From: Miscanthus floridulus
Lineage: Eukaryota; Streptophyta; Magnoliopsida; Poales; Poaceae
Direction of reading: 5' to 3'
NCBI RefSeq assembly: GCF_019320115.1
Contig: NC_089588.1
Coordinates: 117,264,904 to 117,328,903, forward strand
DNA: 64,000 bases
Below the pieces are notes generated by a model. It searched no databases, was not told the origin of the DNA, and worked only from the letters and a program-made list of their open reading frames with translations. This document shows, piece after piece, positions 42,931 through 52,870 of the stretch; within the stretch, counting starts at the first letter, position 1, and each line of letters begins with the position of its first letter. Position numbers and translations under genes: made by a program.

Positions 42931-45235
42931 TTGTGCTTTTATGATGGATTTCGCGATCCCTCATAACGTAGGATTTAGCTCTTCGACGTACCCGATCAGC
43001 TTCATCTCTATTGATAGGAAGGATGCCGTGTCACAGATATTCGATGAGTTCCTGCACCAAGTCTAGGTTAGAGCCTGCGACCTTGGTGATGGCGAGTACG
43101 ATCGGCTCGGGGGGAGGTTGAGTTTCAACTTCCCAGCGTGCCGAAGGTCTCGTAAGCTCGTCGAGGAACACACCGCCTGGGGGCACGTCTTGGGTTGAGC
43201 GGATTCTAGCGAGGCTGACAGCCTCCTCGTTGTCCCTTCGAGGGATATGGCGTAGATCGACTCCGTCAAACTTCACCTCAAGTATTCTGACCTCAGCGCA
43301 ATAGGCTTCCATCTTGTGGTCATGGCATGCTGAGGCTTTCATTACTTGCCCGATGATGAGTTCAGAGTCTCCCGAGGCGATGAGTCTTCTGACCCCAAGG
43401 GTGTCTGCGATGCGCAGCCCATGGAGCAGGGCCTTGTACTCTGCTGTGTTGTTGGTAGCACCCTCGAAATTTAAATGGAGTACGTACCTCATTCGGTCCC
43501 CGCTGGGGGATCCACTGCTACACAAATGATTTTGCAAGACGGTGCCCTTTTATTAACTGAGACGGTCATAAAATCCAACCACCGCGGTTAATGCTTGCGA
43601 TTAACGGAGGCGGGCATTTTTTATTTACCGAGGCGGGCACTTTTGCCCGCCTCAGAAAATCGATTTACGGAGGTAGGCGTCTTAAGACAACTGCCTCCAA
43701 AAATAGCATATTTTTGGAGGCGGTCATCTTAAGGTGCCCACCTCCATAAATTGATTTACGGAGGCGGGCGACTTAAGACAACCGCCTCCAAAAATAGCAT
43801 ATTTTTAGAGGCGGTCGCCTTAAGGTGCCCGCCTCCATAAATCGATTTTCAGAGGCAGGGACACTATAACGCCTGCCTCCTAAAATGACTGAGGCCCAAC
43901 AGGCCCAGATGAGGCCCGATAGTCATCTTCCATACAAATAGAGGAAGTTATGGTTTCTTCCTTCACTCTCTCTTCCTCAGCCGACTCCCTCTCCCAGCGG
44001 CGCTCCCTCGCCCCCACGTGATATCTCTTCCTCCTCTCCCATACCGCCAGCGGCTCCCTCACCCTCTTCCTCCTCTTCCACGCAGTCTCCCTCTCTCTCA
44101 CACGGTGCGCTACGGCTCCATGGAAGTGGGCTCCCTCCCTCCTCCCACGGCGTGGCGCATGGGGCTCCACCACGGCGCGTCGCTCCTCCCACGGTGCGGC
44201 TCCACCATGGCGTGACGCTCCTCTAACCCTCCGAATCCAGCACTGCGTGGAAGGCCGGATCCGGCGGCAGCGTGGCCAGAGAGGCCGGATCTGGTGCTTG
44301 CTCCTCCTCTGGCGGCGCTTGCTCCTCCTCTGGCCGGTGCGCGCATGTACCTCCTCTACCACTCCGGCCGGCGCGCGCCCCTCCTTCTCACGGCGGCGGT
44401 GGCCCACTCCCCCCCACCATACCTCTAGATGACGGTGGCAGGTGGGTGGATGCGGCGGTAGGCAACCGGATCTATCGACGGGCATCCGGATCTGGCGTTC
44501 AGTGGTCGGCGGGCTCTCCCACGGCCATGCCCAGATCCAGCGAGGAGGAGGACGCGACGACGGCAGCGGGCTCGATTGGGCTTGCTAGGGTTTTTTTTAT
44601 TTTTTTTAAATTGATTAATGGAGGCAGGCATCTTAATCTCCCGCCTCTGCTAAAGGATTAACCGTGGCGGGCAGGGCAACCGCCTCCGTAAAGTCACGAT
44701 TAACCATGACCTTTGATTTGAGGCGGTTGCAATGCCCGCCTCCATTAACAAATTTTGCCCACCTCCATTAAGATTTCTGTAGTAGTGAGACCAAAACAAC
44801 TCCCACTCTCGCTCCTTGCAGCATCAAAGAGCCATCGAAGTACATGGCCTAGTACTCTAGGTCAGCTGCAGCCGGTTCAACGTGTGCTTCTGTCCATTTG
44901 GCAACAAAGTCCACCAGAGCCTGGGATTTTATAGACGAGCGTGGCACATAAGTGATGCCATACGCCATAAGTTCCAGGGCCCATTTGGCGATCCGTCCGG
45001 TCGCGTCCCGATTGTTGATGATCTCTCCTAGTGGGAAGGAGGTGACCACGGTAATCGGGTGGGCATCGATGTAGTGAACCAGCATGTTCTTTGTCAAGTA
45101 CACCCCATAGAGTATCTTCTGGATGTGCGGGTATGGCCTCGGCCAGTATTTGACTGAAAAAATCACCAAGGCAGGGCTTGCTTGTCTCTCGCTGATAATA
45201 ACGCATTCACTTGCAGTTGGCACTGCAACGTTTCT
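42931..45235 (-). pseudogene. Ty3/gypsy pol fragment (RT-RNase H, RNase H, integrase zinc region)
   Basis: Minus-strand order: a connection-type segment (YPHIQKILYGVYLTKNMLVH, WALELMAYGITYVPRSSIKS), the RNase H start AMYFDGSLMLQGARVG, then after the inserted CACTA element SGDRMRYVLHLNFEGATNN and RRLIASGDSELIIGQV. It ends in the integrase zinc region (ADRVRRRAKSYVMRDREI) at about 42931, against an NLR exon. A TAG replaces the expected Trp just before AMYFDGS, and a frameshift lies near 45160. Both gypsy ends and LTRs are missing. The lineage differs from the chromovirus at 28261. Confidence 0.82.
43513..44787 (+). mobile_element. 1.3-kb non-autonomous CACTA element inside the gypsy fragment
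   Basis: Ends read CACTGCTACACAAATGATTT (43513) and, inverted, CACTACTACAGAAATCTTAA (to 44787). Subterminal repeats are of a third type: GGAGGCGGGC / GCCCGCCTCC. The interior is a GC-rich tract (43960-44560) with composition-driven frames and no transposase. Removal rejoins the RNase H frame between VVLVS and PSGDRMRY, but the 3-bp flanks (ATC and AGA) no longer match. Confidence 0.8.
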
Positions 45236-45716
45236 GATGTGATGGATATGATCATGTGCATCGATCGGCGCATGTGGCTTTGCCTTTAAGTGTGGATCTT
45301 TGTCAGGCACGAAAACGGCAGGCATACAATACAAGCAACGTTAACGTGCTTCACTGGGTAGTCGTCATCGTTTCCAGTGTACCAAGCCATGTGGTCGAGT
45401 TTTGTAGTCTACGCTTCACGAGTGTGGACGGTGTACTCACGTGGCCGGCAACACGCACACATCTCTACGTATTGCCGTTGTGTTTATTATTAGCAGTGTA
45501 CCAACGTTCCATAGGTGAGGTTAAACTATTCGGAAAGAAAAGGATTATACAATATAAATTAATGTGCACAACATTATAGGACCCCATGTTCATCCCAACA
45601 GATTCGTTTCCCAGCCAAGTCGTCATTCAAATGAACTAGCTACTTTGGACGAACATGATTGCACGCCGGTAAAGCTATCGATTCCCGTACATAGCATAAT
45701 TAACCTTTCTGTACCA

Positions 45717-45745
<29 letters not shown>
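45236..45745. other. Unassigned spacer
   Basis: About 500 bp with no recognisable gene, ending in a TA microsatellite (about 45718-45747). Confidence 0.4.
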
Positions 45746-45748
<3 letters not shown>

Positions 45749-45782
45749 TATTCCGTAGCCGGCTATAAATAAGTATTCTATA

Positions 45783-45818
<36 letters not shown>

Positions 45819-45820
<2 letters not shown>

Positions 45821-46309
45821 AGAGACTATTCTGTAGCCGGTTATAAAATAAGTTATTCTATAGCTACCATCATTTACGATAATTTTATATATACTAATTT
45901 ACGATAATGTCAATACATATTTACGATAATTGGATTACTATAATGTATGAGGATATTTACTTATAGTAAACCATTTAGTAAGGAGTAGCCAGTTATTGGG
46001 TAGTAGTTTTATGTGTGTGTGCTATATATATATATATATATATATAGAACTACTATCCTGTAGCTGGCTACAGAATAACTTATTCTGTAGCCACTTTGAG
46101 TTATGATAATTACTATGTTAATTTACGAGATTATAGTAACTCCTTACTAAGTGGTTTAATATAACGTTATGGTAAATATCCCCATGTGTTATAGTAACCC
46201 AACTATCGTAAATATGTATTGACATTATGGTAAATTAGTATATAAAATTATAGTAAATGGAGGTGGCTACAGAATAACTTATTTTGTAGCCGGCTACTGA
46301 ATAGCCTCT

Positions 46310-46312
<3 letters not shown>
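45819..46312. mobile_element. Micron-like MITEs, copies B (inverted, shortened) and C
   Basis: Copy B (45819-46009) starts GGAGAGACTATTCTGTAGCC and is the inverse of the family with an internal deletion. Copy C (46047-46312) is nearly identical to copy A at 42511. All are bounded by TA repeats, and a further small piece lies at 45749-45780. Confidence 0.7.

Positions 46313-46380
<68 letters not shown>
46313..46380. repeat. (TA)n and (TG)n microsatellite
   Basis: Nearly uninterrupted TA followed by TGTGTG, between Micron-like copy C and the first repeated segment. Confidence 0.95.
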
Positions 46381-46383
<3 letters not shown>

Positions 46384-47516
46384 TGCCTTGACTAGCGAGC
46401 AGCCGGCCGGCCGGTGAATAAAAATAGTCTAGAAGTCGGACCAACTCACTGTATGCTTTGCTCAATATAATCTAGCTTTCTTCTGGACGACGGTCGATGC
46501 AAAGAAACGACTTGCCACGAATCGAACCAGGGGAGTGATCGAGTGGCTAAGCAGCCTAACAAATGCTTAAAATTAAATTAAAAATAAGAGCTTTGTTACA
46601 CCGAACGGTCGAGGACGACGTCCCAGCAGCCATGTTCCGTGGACCATGCCGTGGCGCGGTTCTAGGCATTGGAGACCGGCCGGCCTGACAACGGGGACTA
46701 ACTCATCCCTAAATCCGATCCGTCAGTTGCGTCGTAGTCTTCCCAGCCCCTCCGATCCGTCAGTTGCGTCGTAGTCTTCCCAGCCCCTCGCTCTGATCAG
46801 ACCTGGACGCGATTTGTCCTCTTGTCCTTGCATAGAAAAAATTTGTTTCTTGTGATATGTGGCTCTGTGGATCTATGATCTTGTGATTTGTGATTGTCAG
46901 GAGGTAGAAGAAGGCTGGAGGTAGAAGAAGGATGGAGGTTGTTGGATCTTAATTCTATGGTGTAAAAAAATCATGTGTTGAAACTATATAAAACGCATGG
47001 TTGTTGGGTAGACAGTGTGTTGAGCTTTACATTTTTTCTCTTTAATCTGCAAGCTTTTATTTCTTGTATCTCTATCTGGCGTAGGTCGCAGCTGCTGTGC
47101 CGCCGGCTGCGCAATGTTGTCCGCTAGGCATACACCACCACCACGTGGAGGCTAACAAGAGGACAGAAACTTACAAACAGAAGGATAAGCTCGCCAATGG
47201 CGGCGGCTTCAAGCCTGATGGTTCAGGTTGTTTCTCGATCGCCATGATGCATGCGTCGTCACTCTTTGTTTCCTATTGCTACTTCCTAGTAGCAATATAA
47301 TCGCATGCATTCAAGAGTGGCTCAGCACACCCTAGGTGTAGACCACGAGACAAAACTGACCTTAAAAAATACTAAGTAGTACCGAATATGGTTCAATATC
47401 AGTCAGGACTATACCCATCACCCCGAAATACTAAATAATACTGACACGCGACTACTGAACAATACTAAATTCTATTTAGTACAACAGTTTGGTGTAAAAT
47501 ATTATTCTCTCTCTCT

Positions 47517-47535
<19 letters not shown>
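46381..47535. repeat. Repeated segment, copy 1 of 3
   Basis: It begins GCCTTGACTAGCGAGCAGCC and ends in CT/CA repeats. The same sequence recurs at 48811-50216 and, shortened, at 56590-56806. No gene was recognised; GTAGAAGAAGG... repeats near 46905 and an AAGAGGACAGAAACTTACAA block near 47158 are shared. This copy has the empty site of the Tourist-like MITE found in copy 2. Confidence 0.85.
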
Positions 47536-47556
<21 letters not shown>

Positions 47557-47577
47557 AGTCGGACAAAATAAGTTATA

Positions 47578-48225
47578 TAGGGAGAGTATATTCAGTAGCC
47601 AGCTACAAAATAAGTTATTCCGTAGCCACCACTTACATTTACAATAATTTTATATACTAATTTACGATAATGTCAATATATATTTATGATAGTTGGGTTA
47701 CTATAACACATGGGGATATTTACCATAACGTTATAGTAAACCACTTAGTTAAGAGTTACTATAATCTCGTAAATTAACATAGTAATTATCGTAACTCAAA
47801 GTGGCTACAGAATAAGTTATTTTGTACAAAATAACTTATTCTGTAGCCACTTTGAGTTACAATAACAAAATAACTTATTCTGTAGCCACTTTGAGTTACG
47901 ATAATTACTATGTTAATTTACGAGATTATAGTAACTCTTTACTAAGTGGTTTACTATAACGTTATGGTAACTACAAAATAACTTATTCTGTAGCCACTTT
48001 GAGTTACGATAATTACTATGTTAATTTACGAGATTATAGTAACTATTTACTAAGTGGTTTACTATAACGTTATGGTAAATATCTCCATGTGTTATAGTAA
48101 CCCAACTATCATAAATATGTATTGACATTATCGTAAATTAGTATATAAAATTATCGTAAATAGAGGTGACTACAAAATAACTTATTTTATAGCTGGCTAC
48201 TGAATATACTCTTCCTATAGAACTA
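47578..48225. mobile_element. Micron-like MITE cluster with partial and inverted copies
   Basis: An inverted copy (47580-47822) is followed by two truncated direct pieces (47827-47970) and a longer direct copy (47972-48217). The phrase AACTTATTCTGTAGCCACTT starts four of them. Repeats are head to tail and head to head. Confidence 0.7.
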
Positions 48226-48460
48226 CTCCCTCCATCCCAGAATATATGTCGTTCTCGCTTCCCGAGAAACAACTTTAACAAAATATATATTAAAAAATAT
48301 TATTATTTATGATACATAATTAGCATCATTGGAAAGATCTTTGAATCTAGTTTTTTAACAAATTTATTTGGAGACATAAATGTTGCACATATTTTGTACA
48401 AATTGAGTCAAAGTCGTGGCACGGACACCGAAAACGACAGATAAATTGGGACGGAGGGAG
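48226..48460. mobile_element. Stowaway MITE nested in a Micron-like copy
   Basis: The ends CTCCCTCCATCCCAGAATAT and, inverted, CTCCCTCCGTCCCAATTTAT are classic Stowaway termini, with the TA target duplication on both sides (48224-48225 and 48461-48462). The surrounding Micron-like copy (48219-48223 and 48463-48723) is split near its first bases. Confidence 0.95.
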
Positions 48461-48719
48461 TACTACTCTGCAGCTGGCTATAGAATAACTTATTATGTAG
48501 CCACTTTGAGTTACGATAATTACTATGTTAATTTACGAAATTATAGTAACTCCTTACTAGGTGGTTTACTATAACGTTACGATAAATATCGTCATGTGTT
48601 ATAGTAACCCAACTATCGTAAATATGTATTGACATTATCGTAAATTAGTATATAAAATTATCGTAAATGAAAGTACCTACAGAATAACTTATTTTATAGC
48701 TGACTACTGAATATACTCT

Positions 48720-48722
<3 letters not shown>

Positions 48723-48810
<88 letters not shown>
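48723..48810. repeat. (TA)n microsatellite
   Basis: About 85 bases of uninterrupted TA between the Micron-like copy and repeated segment copy 2. Confidence 0.95.
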
Positions 48811-48813
<3 letters not shown>

Positions 48814-50191
48814 TGCCTTGACTAGCGAGCAGCCGGCCGGCCGGTGAATAAAAATAGTCTAGAAGTCGGACCAACTCACTGTATGCTTTGCTCAATATAA
48901 TCTTGCTTTCTTCTGGACGACGGTCGATGCAAAGAAACGACTTGCCACGAATCGAACCAGGGGAGTGATCGAGTGGCTAAGCCGCCTAACAAATGCTTAA
49001 AATTAAATTAAAAATAAGAGCTTTCTTACACCGAACGGTCGAGGACGACGTCCCGGCAGCCGTGTTCCATGGACCATGCCGTGGCGCGGTTCTGGGCATC
49101 GGAGACCGGCCGGCCTAACGACTGGGACTGACTCGTCCCTAAATCCGATCCGTGAGTCGCGTCATAGTCCTTCTGGCCCCTCGCTCCGATCAGACCTGAA
49201 TGTGATTTGTCCCCTTGTCCTTGCATAGAAAAAAATTATTTCTTGTGATCTGTGGATCTGTGATCTTGTGATTTATGATTGTCCGGAGGTAGAAGAAGGC
49301 TGGAGGTAGAAGGAGGATGAAGGTTGTTGGATCTTAATTCTATGGTGTAAAAAAAATTCATGTATTGAAACTGCATAAAACGCATGGTTGTTGGTGAGCT
49401 TTACATTCTTTTCTCTTTAATCTTCAAGCTTTTATTTCTTGTATCTCTATCTGGCGTAGGTGGCAGCTGCTTTGCCGCCGGCTGCGCAATGTTGTCCGCT
49501 AGGCATACACCACCACCACGTGGAGGCTAAGGCTGTGTCTAGTTCACGAAATTTGGAAATTAGGTAACTGTAGTACTTTCGTTTTTATTTGGCAATTAGT
49601 ATTTAATTATGGACTAATTCGGCTCAAAACGTTCGTCTCGTGATTTCCAACCAAACTGTGCAATTAGTTTTTTTTTTCCGTCTACATTTAATGCACTATG
49701 CACGTATCGCAAGATTCGATGTGATAGCTACTATAGCATTTTTTAGACAAGATTCGATGTGATAGCTACTATAGCATTTTTTGAAAAAGTTTTTGGGAAC
49801 TAAACACAGCCTAACAAGAACAGCCTAACAAGAGGACGGAAACTTACAAACAGAAGGATAAGCTCCGTGCATGACGCCAATGGCGACGGCTTCAAGCCTG
49901 ATGGTTCAGGTTGTTTCTCGATCGCCATCAAGCATGCGTCGTCACTCTTTGTTTCCTATTGCTACTTCCTAGTAGCAATATAATCGCATGCATTCAAGAG
50001 TGGCTCAGCACACCCTAGGTGTAGACCACGAGACAAAACTGACCTAAAAAAATACTAAGTACTACCGAATATCGTTCAATATCAGTCAGTACTACACCCA
50101 TCACCCCGAAATACTAAATAATACTAACACACGACTACTGAACAATACTAAATTCTATTCAGTACAACAATTTGATGTAGAATATTATTCT

Positions 50192-50216
<25 letters not shown>
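48811..50216. repeat. Repeated segment, copy 2 of 3
   Basis: It is highly similar to 46381-47535 over its full length, with an added 281-bp MITE (49531-49811), a 14-bp duplication next to it, and one shortened stretch near 49140-49160. It ends in (CA)n then (TA)n. Confidence 0.85.
49531..49811. mobile_element. Tourist-like MITE with TAA duplication
   Basis: The ends GGCTGTGTCTAGTTC and, inverted, GGCTGTGTTTAGTTC form a terminal inverted repeat, with TAA on both sides (49528-49530 and 49812-49814). Copy 1 of the segment shows the unoccupied site GGAGGCTAACAAGAGG at about 47148. The 3-bp TAA target is the habit of PIF/Harbinger-type Tourist MITEs. Just outside, ACAGCCTAACAAGA is duplicated. 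Confidence 0.9.
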
Positions 50217-50264
<48 letters not shown>

Positions 50265-50309
50265 CCAGCTACAAAATAAGTCGAACAAAATAAGTTATAT
50301 ATATATACA
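50217..50309. repeat. TA microsatellite and Micron-like scrap
   Basis: TA repeats, a short ACCAGCTACAAAATAAG piece of the Micron-like family, and more TA leading to CACTA element 3. Confidence 0.8.
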
Positions 50310-50620
50310 CACTACTAAAAAACAGACCTTTCATCCCGCCTCTATTTTTGCCTTTAGTCCCGGTATTTTTGTGTTCGGGACTATTAGTCCTGGTTGTATC
50401 CTCAAACAAGGATACAAAGTTCCTACCCCAAGTGTGTGGCGACGGTAGGCAACAATTAGTCCCGATTATAGCTCAGAGCCGGGACTAAAGGTTATCCTTT
50501 AGTCCCGGCTGGACCCTCTAACCGGGAATAAATCTTTACTCCCGGCTTGAGGATCCAGCTGGGACTATAGGATGACCTTTAGTCCCGGCTCTCGGCTATA
50601 ACAGGGATAAAATCTTTCTT
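50310..50620. repeat. Left terminal array of element 3
   Basis: Inverted copies of TTTAGTCCCGGCTC and related motifs, more diverged than in the other elements, lie directly inside the terminus. Confidence 0.8.
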
Positions 50621-50645
50621 GATAAAATAATATAGTCGCGCTGGA

Positions 50646-50732
50646 CAAAAAAATGGGACAGCCAGGCATTGAACCCACGACCTCATAGCCAAGGTCCAAA
50701 CCGCAGCGCACTAGCTAGCCATCTGAACTAAG
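50646..50732 (-). other. tRNA-like Pol III module in element 3
   Basis: On the minus strand an A-box-like TGGCTAGCTAGTGCGC is followed after 46 bases by a B-box-like GGTTCAATGCC and then a T-run (50653-50646). It lies just inside the left array. Confidence 0.5.
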
Positions 50733-51840
50733 TCACTTTCTCGACAAGAAAGCACCCAAACATTTATTTAATAAGAGAAAAGACCCTTTAATTGATTATA
50801 TTCTTTTGTTAACTATACTTTGAATTTTCTGGTCCATGTGCTTTCTAGTGCCTGATTGATCTCATAATTTTTATCAGGGTTTCAAATGCCCAGTGTGAAG
50901 CCACCACCAAGTTCGAGATTTTTCTGAATTGGTTTGGTAATTTGTTCACTTTAATTGAATTTCCACGCGACTTCACCGATTAATTATACGTTGAACTGAG
51001 TCCACCCCTGAAAAGATCCGGAATGGTGCCAAACTCTGCCAAATGGTCTCTTGTGCTCTAGGAGACAAATATTTGTGGAGGTTGATGCAAAATTATATTG
51101 TTTTGAATATGTAATTCACCGTATTTCGTCTCACGTGGCACAAAGAAAAATGTAATAATAAAAATAATTATTAGAAAAACCTAAGATCTTGTGTGGGGCC
51201 ATATTTTGGGTGTAAATGACTGCCAAAAATTTTTTAAGCCATTTCGACATAGGCAGAGTTGACGTGCTTCACAGAGGTATATAGAACCTTTCGTCGAACC
51301 CTATCTATACACCTAGGTTCTCTGGGATTCTGAGGTCCATGTGCTTTCTAGTGCCAGATTGGGCTAAAACTTTTTCTCAAGACTTTAAATGCCTTATGTG
51401 TAGCCACCACCAAGTTTGAGATTTTTTCTGAGGTGGTTTGGTACTTTTTTAACTTTAATTGAATTTCCGCCCGAACTCACCGATTAATTATACAATGATT
51501 AATGAAGAACCTAAAGATTTACGTTACAATTACGTGAAAACTAATTTCCTGTCGAAAACCAATAAATTTAATAATTTCAATTAAAGTCTACATTTTTGCA
51601 TTAACAAAAATAGTGAGTATTAGTTGCATTATGTTCAACATTTATAATAAAAAACACAATAGTTTAGGTCACATATTTTTTTTGTGTGCAGTAAATGAAA
51701 ATAAAGTTTATTACTTTTTCTAAAAAAAATTATGCCTAGTATTGAATTTACTGTGCAAATAATAAGACTTAAACATTTAAATACAAAACATATATAAAAT
51801 GAATTGATCTGCTTAAAAGTTGGCTAGAAATGAAAATGTA
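50733..51840. other. AT-rich spacer in element 3 where TNP2 would be expected
   Basis: No coding similarity was seen. GTCCATGTGCTTTCTAGTGC and CACCACCAAGTTCGAGATTTT recur at about 50831/51331 and 50905/51400, so about 500 bp appears duplicated in direct orientation in diverged form. Confidence 0.5.
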
Positions 51841-52040
51841 GCCCACCTTTAGTCCCGGCTCCTGCCACCAGCCAGGACTAAAGGTGGGCTGCATTTGGCG
51901 GCCCGCCAAAAAATCCTTTAGTCTCGGCTCCTGCCACCAGCCGGGACTAAAGGTCCACCCTTTAGTCCCGGCTAGTGGCTGGAGCCGGGACTAAAGGTGC
52001 TTTAGTCCCGAGCAGTGGATGGAGCCGGGACTAAAGGTCC
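51841..52040. repeat. Internal subterminal-type array upstream of TNPA in element 3
   Basis: Seven or more copies of TTTAGTCCCGGCT and AGCCGGGACTAAAGG alternate in inverted pairs, 1.5 kb from the left terminus and 4.5 kb from the right, immediately before a TATA box. Confidence 0.85.
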
Positions 52041-52046
52041 CTCTCC

Positions 52047-52052
52047 TATATA
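52047..52052 (+). promoter_or_regulatory. TATA box of the element 3 TNPA gene
   Basis: CCTATATACC follows the internal array by fewer than 10 bases and precedes a GC-rich leader (52055-52600). Here array, TATA box, leader and TNPA all point the same way. Confidence 0.7.
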
Positions 52053-52672
52053 CCGCCGCCTCCCTTCTCTCTTCCTCATCATCGATCGTCTTCGTCTTCA
52101 GCGCGTCCCTAGAGCTCCGCCGCTGCCGATTCGCCTCCCCGGCCACCCCCAACGCCGCCTTCCTTATCGGAGGGCACCCCGAGGCTCGCCCACCTCGCCG
52201 GAGTAGCCCCGACGCCGCGCCCCTCACCAAGGAGCCCCCGGCCGCCCCCGACGCCGCGCGCGCGCCACGCCGCCGCCGATTTTGCCTTCCCGGCCACCCC
52301 CGACGCCACCTTCCTCATAGGAGGGCACCCCGACGCCCGCCCACCTCGCCGGAGTAGCCCCGACGTCGTGCCCCTCAAGGAGGAGCCCCTGGCTGCCCTG
52401 ACGCCGCGCGCGCGCCACACCGCCATCGATTTCGCTTTCTCGGGCCACCTCGGCCCGACGCCGCGCCTTCTTCCTCACCGAAGGGCATCTCGACGCCCAC
52501 CCACACCTCGGCGGAGTAGCCCCGACGACGCCGCGCCCGGCCAGGAGCCCCTGTGCCTCGATCCAGGCCGCTGTCCACCACCGCCCGTCGCTGTATATCA
52601 ATTAATGTATACATGTATAATTTTTCCTTAGGAAAAAAATCAATTGTGTTATACTGATACCATGTGGCCTAT

Positions 52673-52750
52673 ACCCTAAACCCTAAACCACCCTAAACCC
52701 TAAACCACCCTAAACCCTAAACCCTAAACCACCCTAAACCACCCGAAACC
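52673..52750 (+). repeat. Telomere-like (CCCTAAA) repeats in the TNPA leader
   Basis: About nine CCCTAAA units, several separated by CCA or ACCA, lie between the GC-rich leader and the TNPA start. The unit equals the plant telomere repeat, but the spacing is irregular. It is an interstitial tract, not a chromosome end. Confidence 0.85.
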
Positions 52751-52870
52751 CTCCCCGGCCACCGACGCTGACCGGCCGCCCCACGCAGGCACCACCGCCC
52801 CGAAATGTGTTTGAAATGTCTATGAAACCCTAATTGCATAATTATTGTTTTATAATTGTTTAGGCTCTCT

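Noticed and set aside
43880..44661. Arg/Gly-rich frames inside the 1.3-kb CACTA element
   Set aside because: They reflect the GC-rich tract; the frames overlap on both strands and no transposase motif is present.
49026..49226. Open frame in repeated segment copy 2
   Set aside because: The frame is not kept in copies 1 and 3 and shows no domain.
52673..52750. Chromosome end or healed telomere
   Set aside because: The tract is short, irregular and inside a bounded CACTA element.
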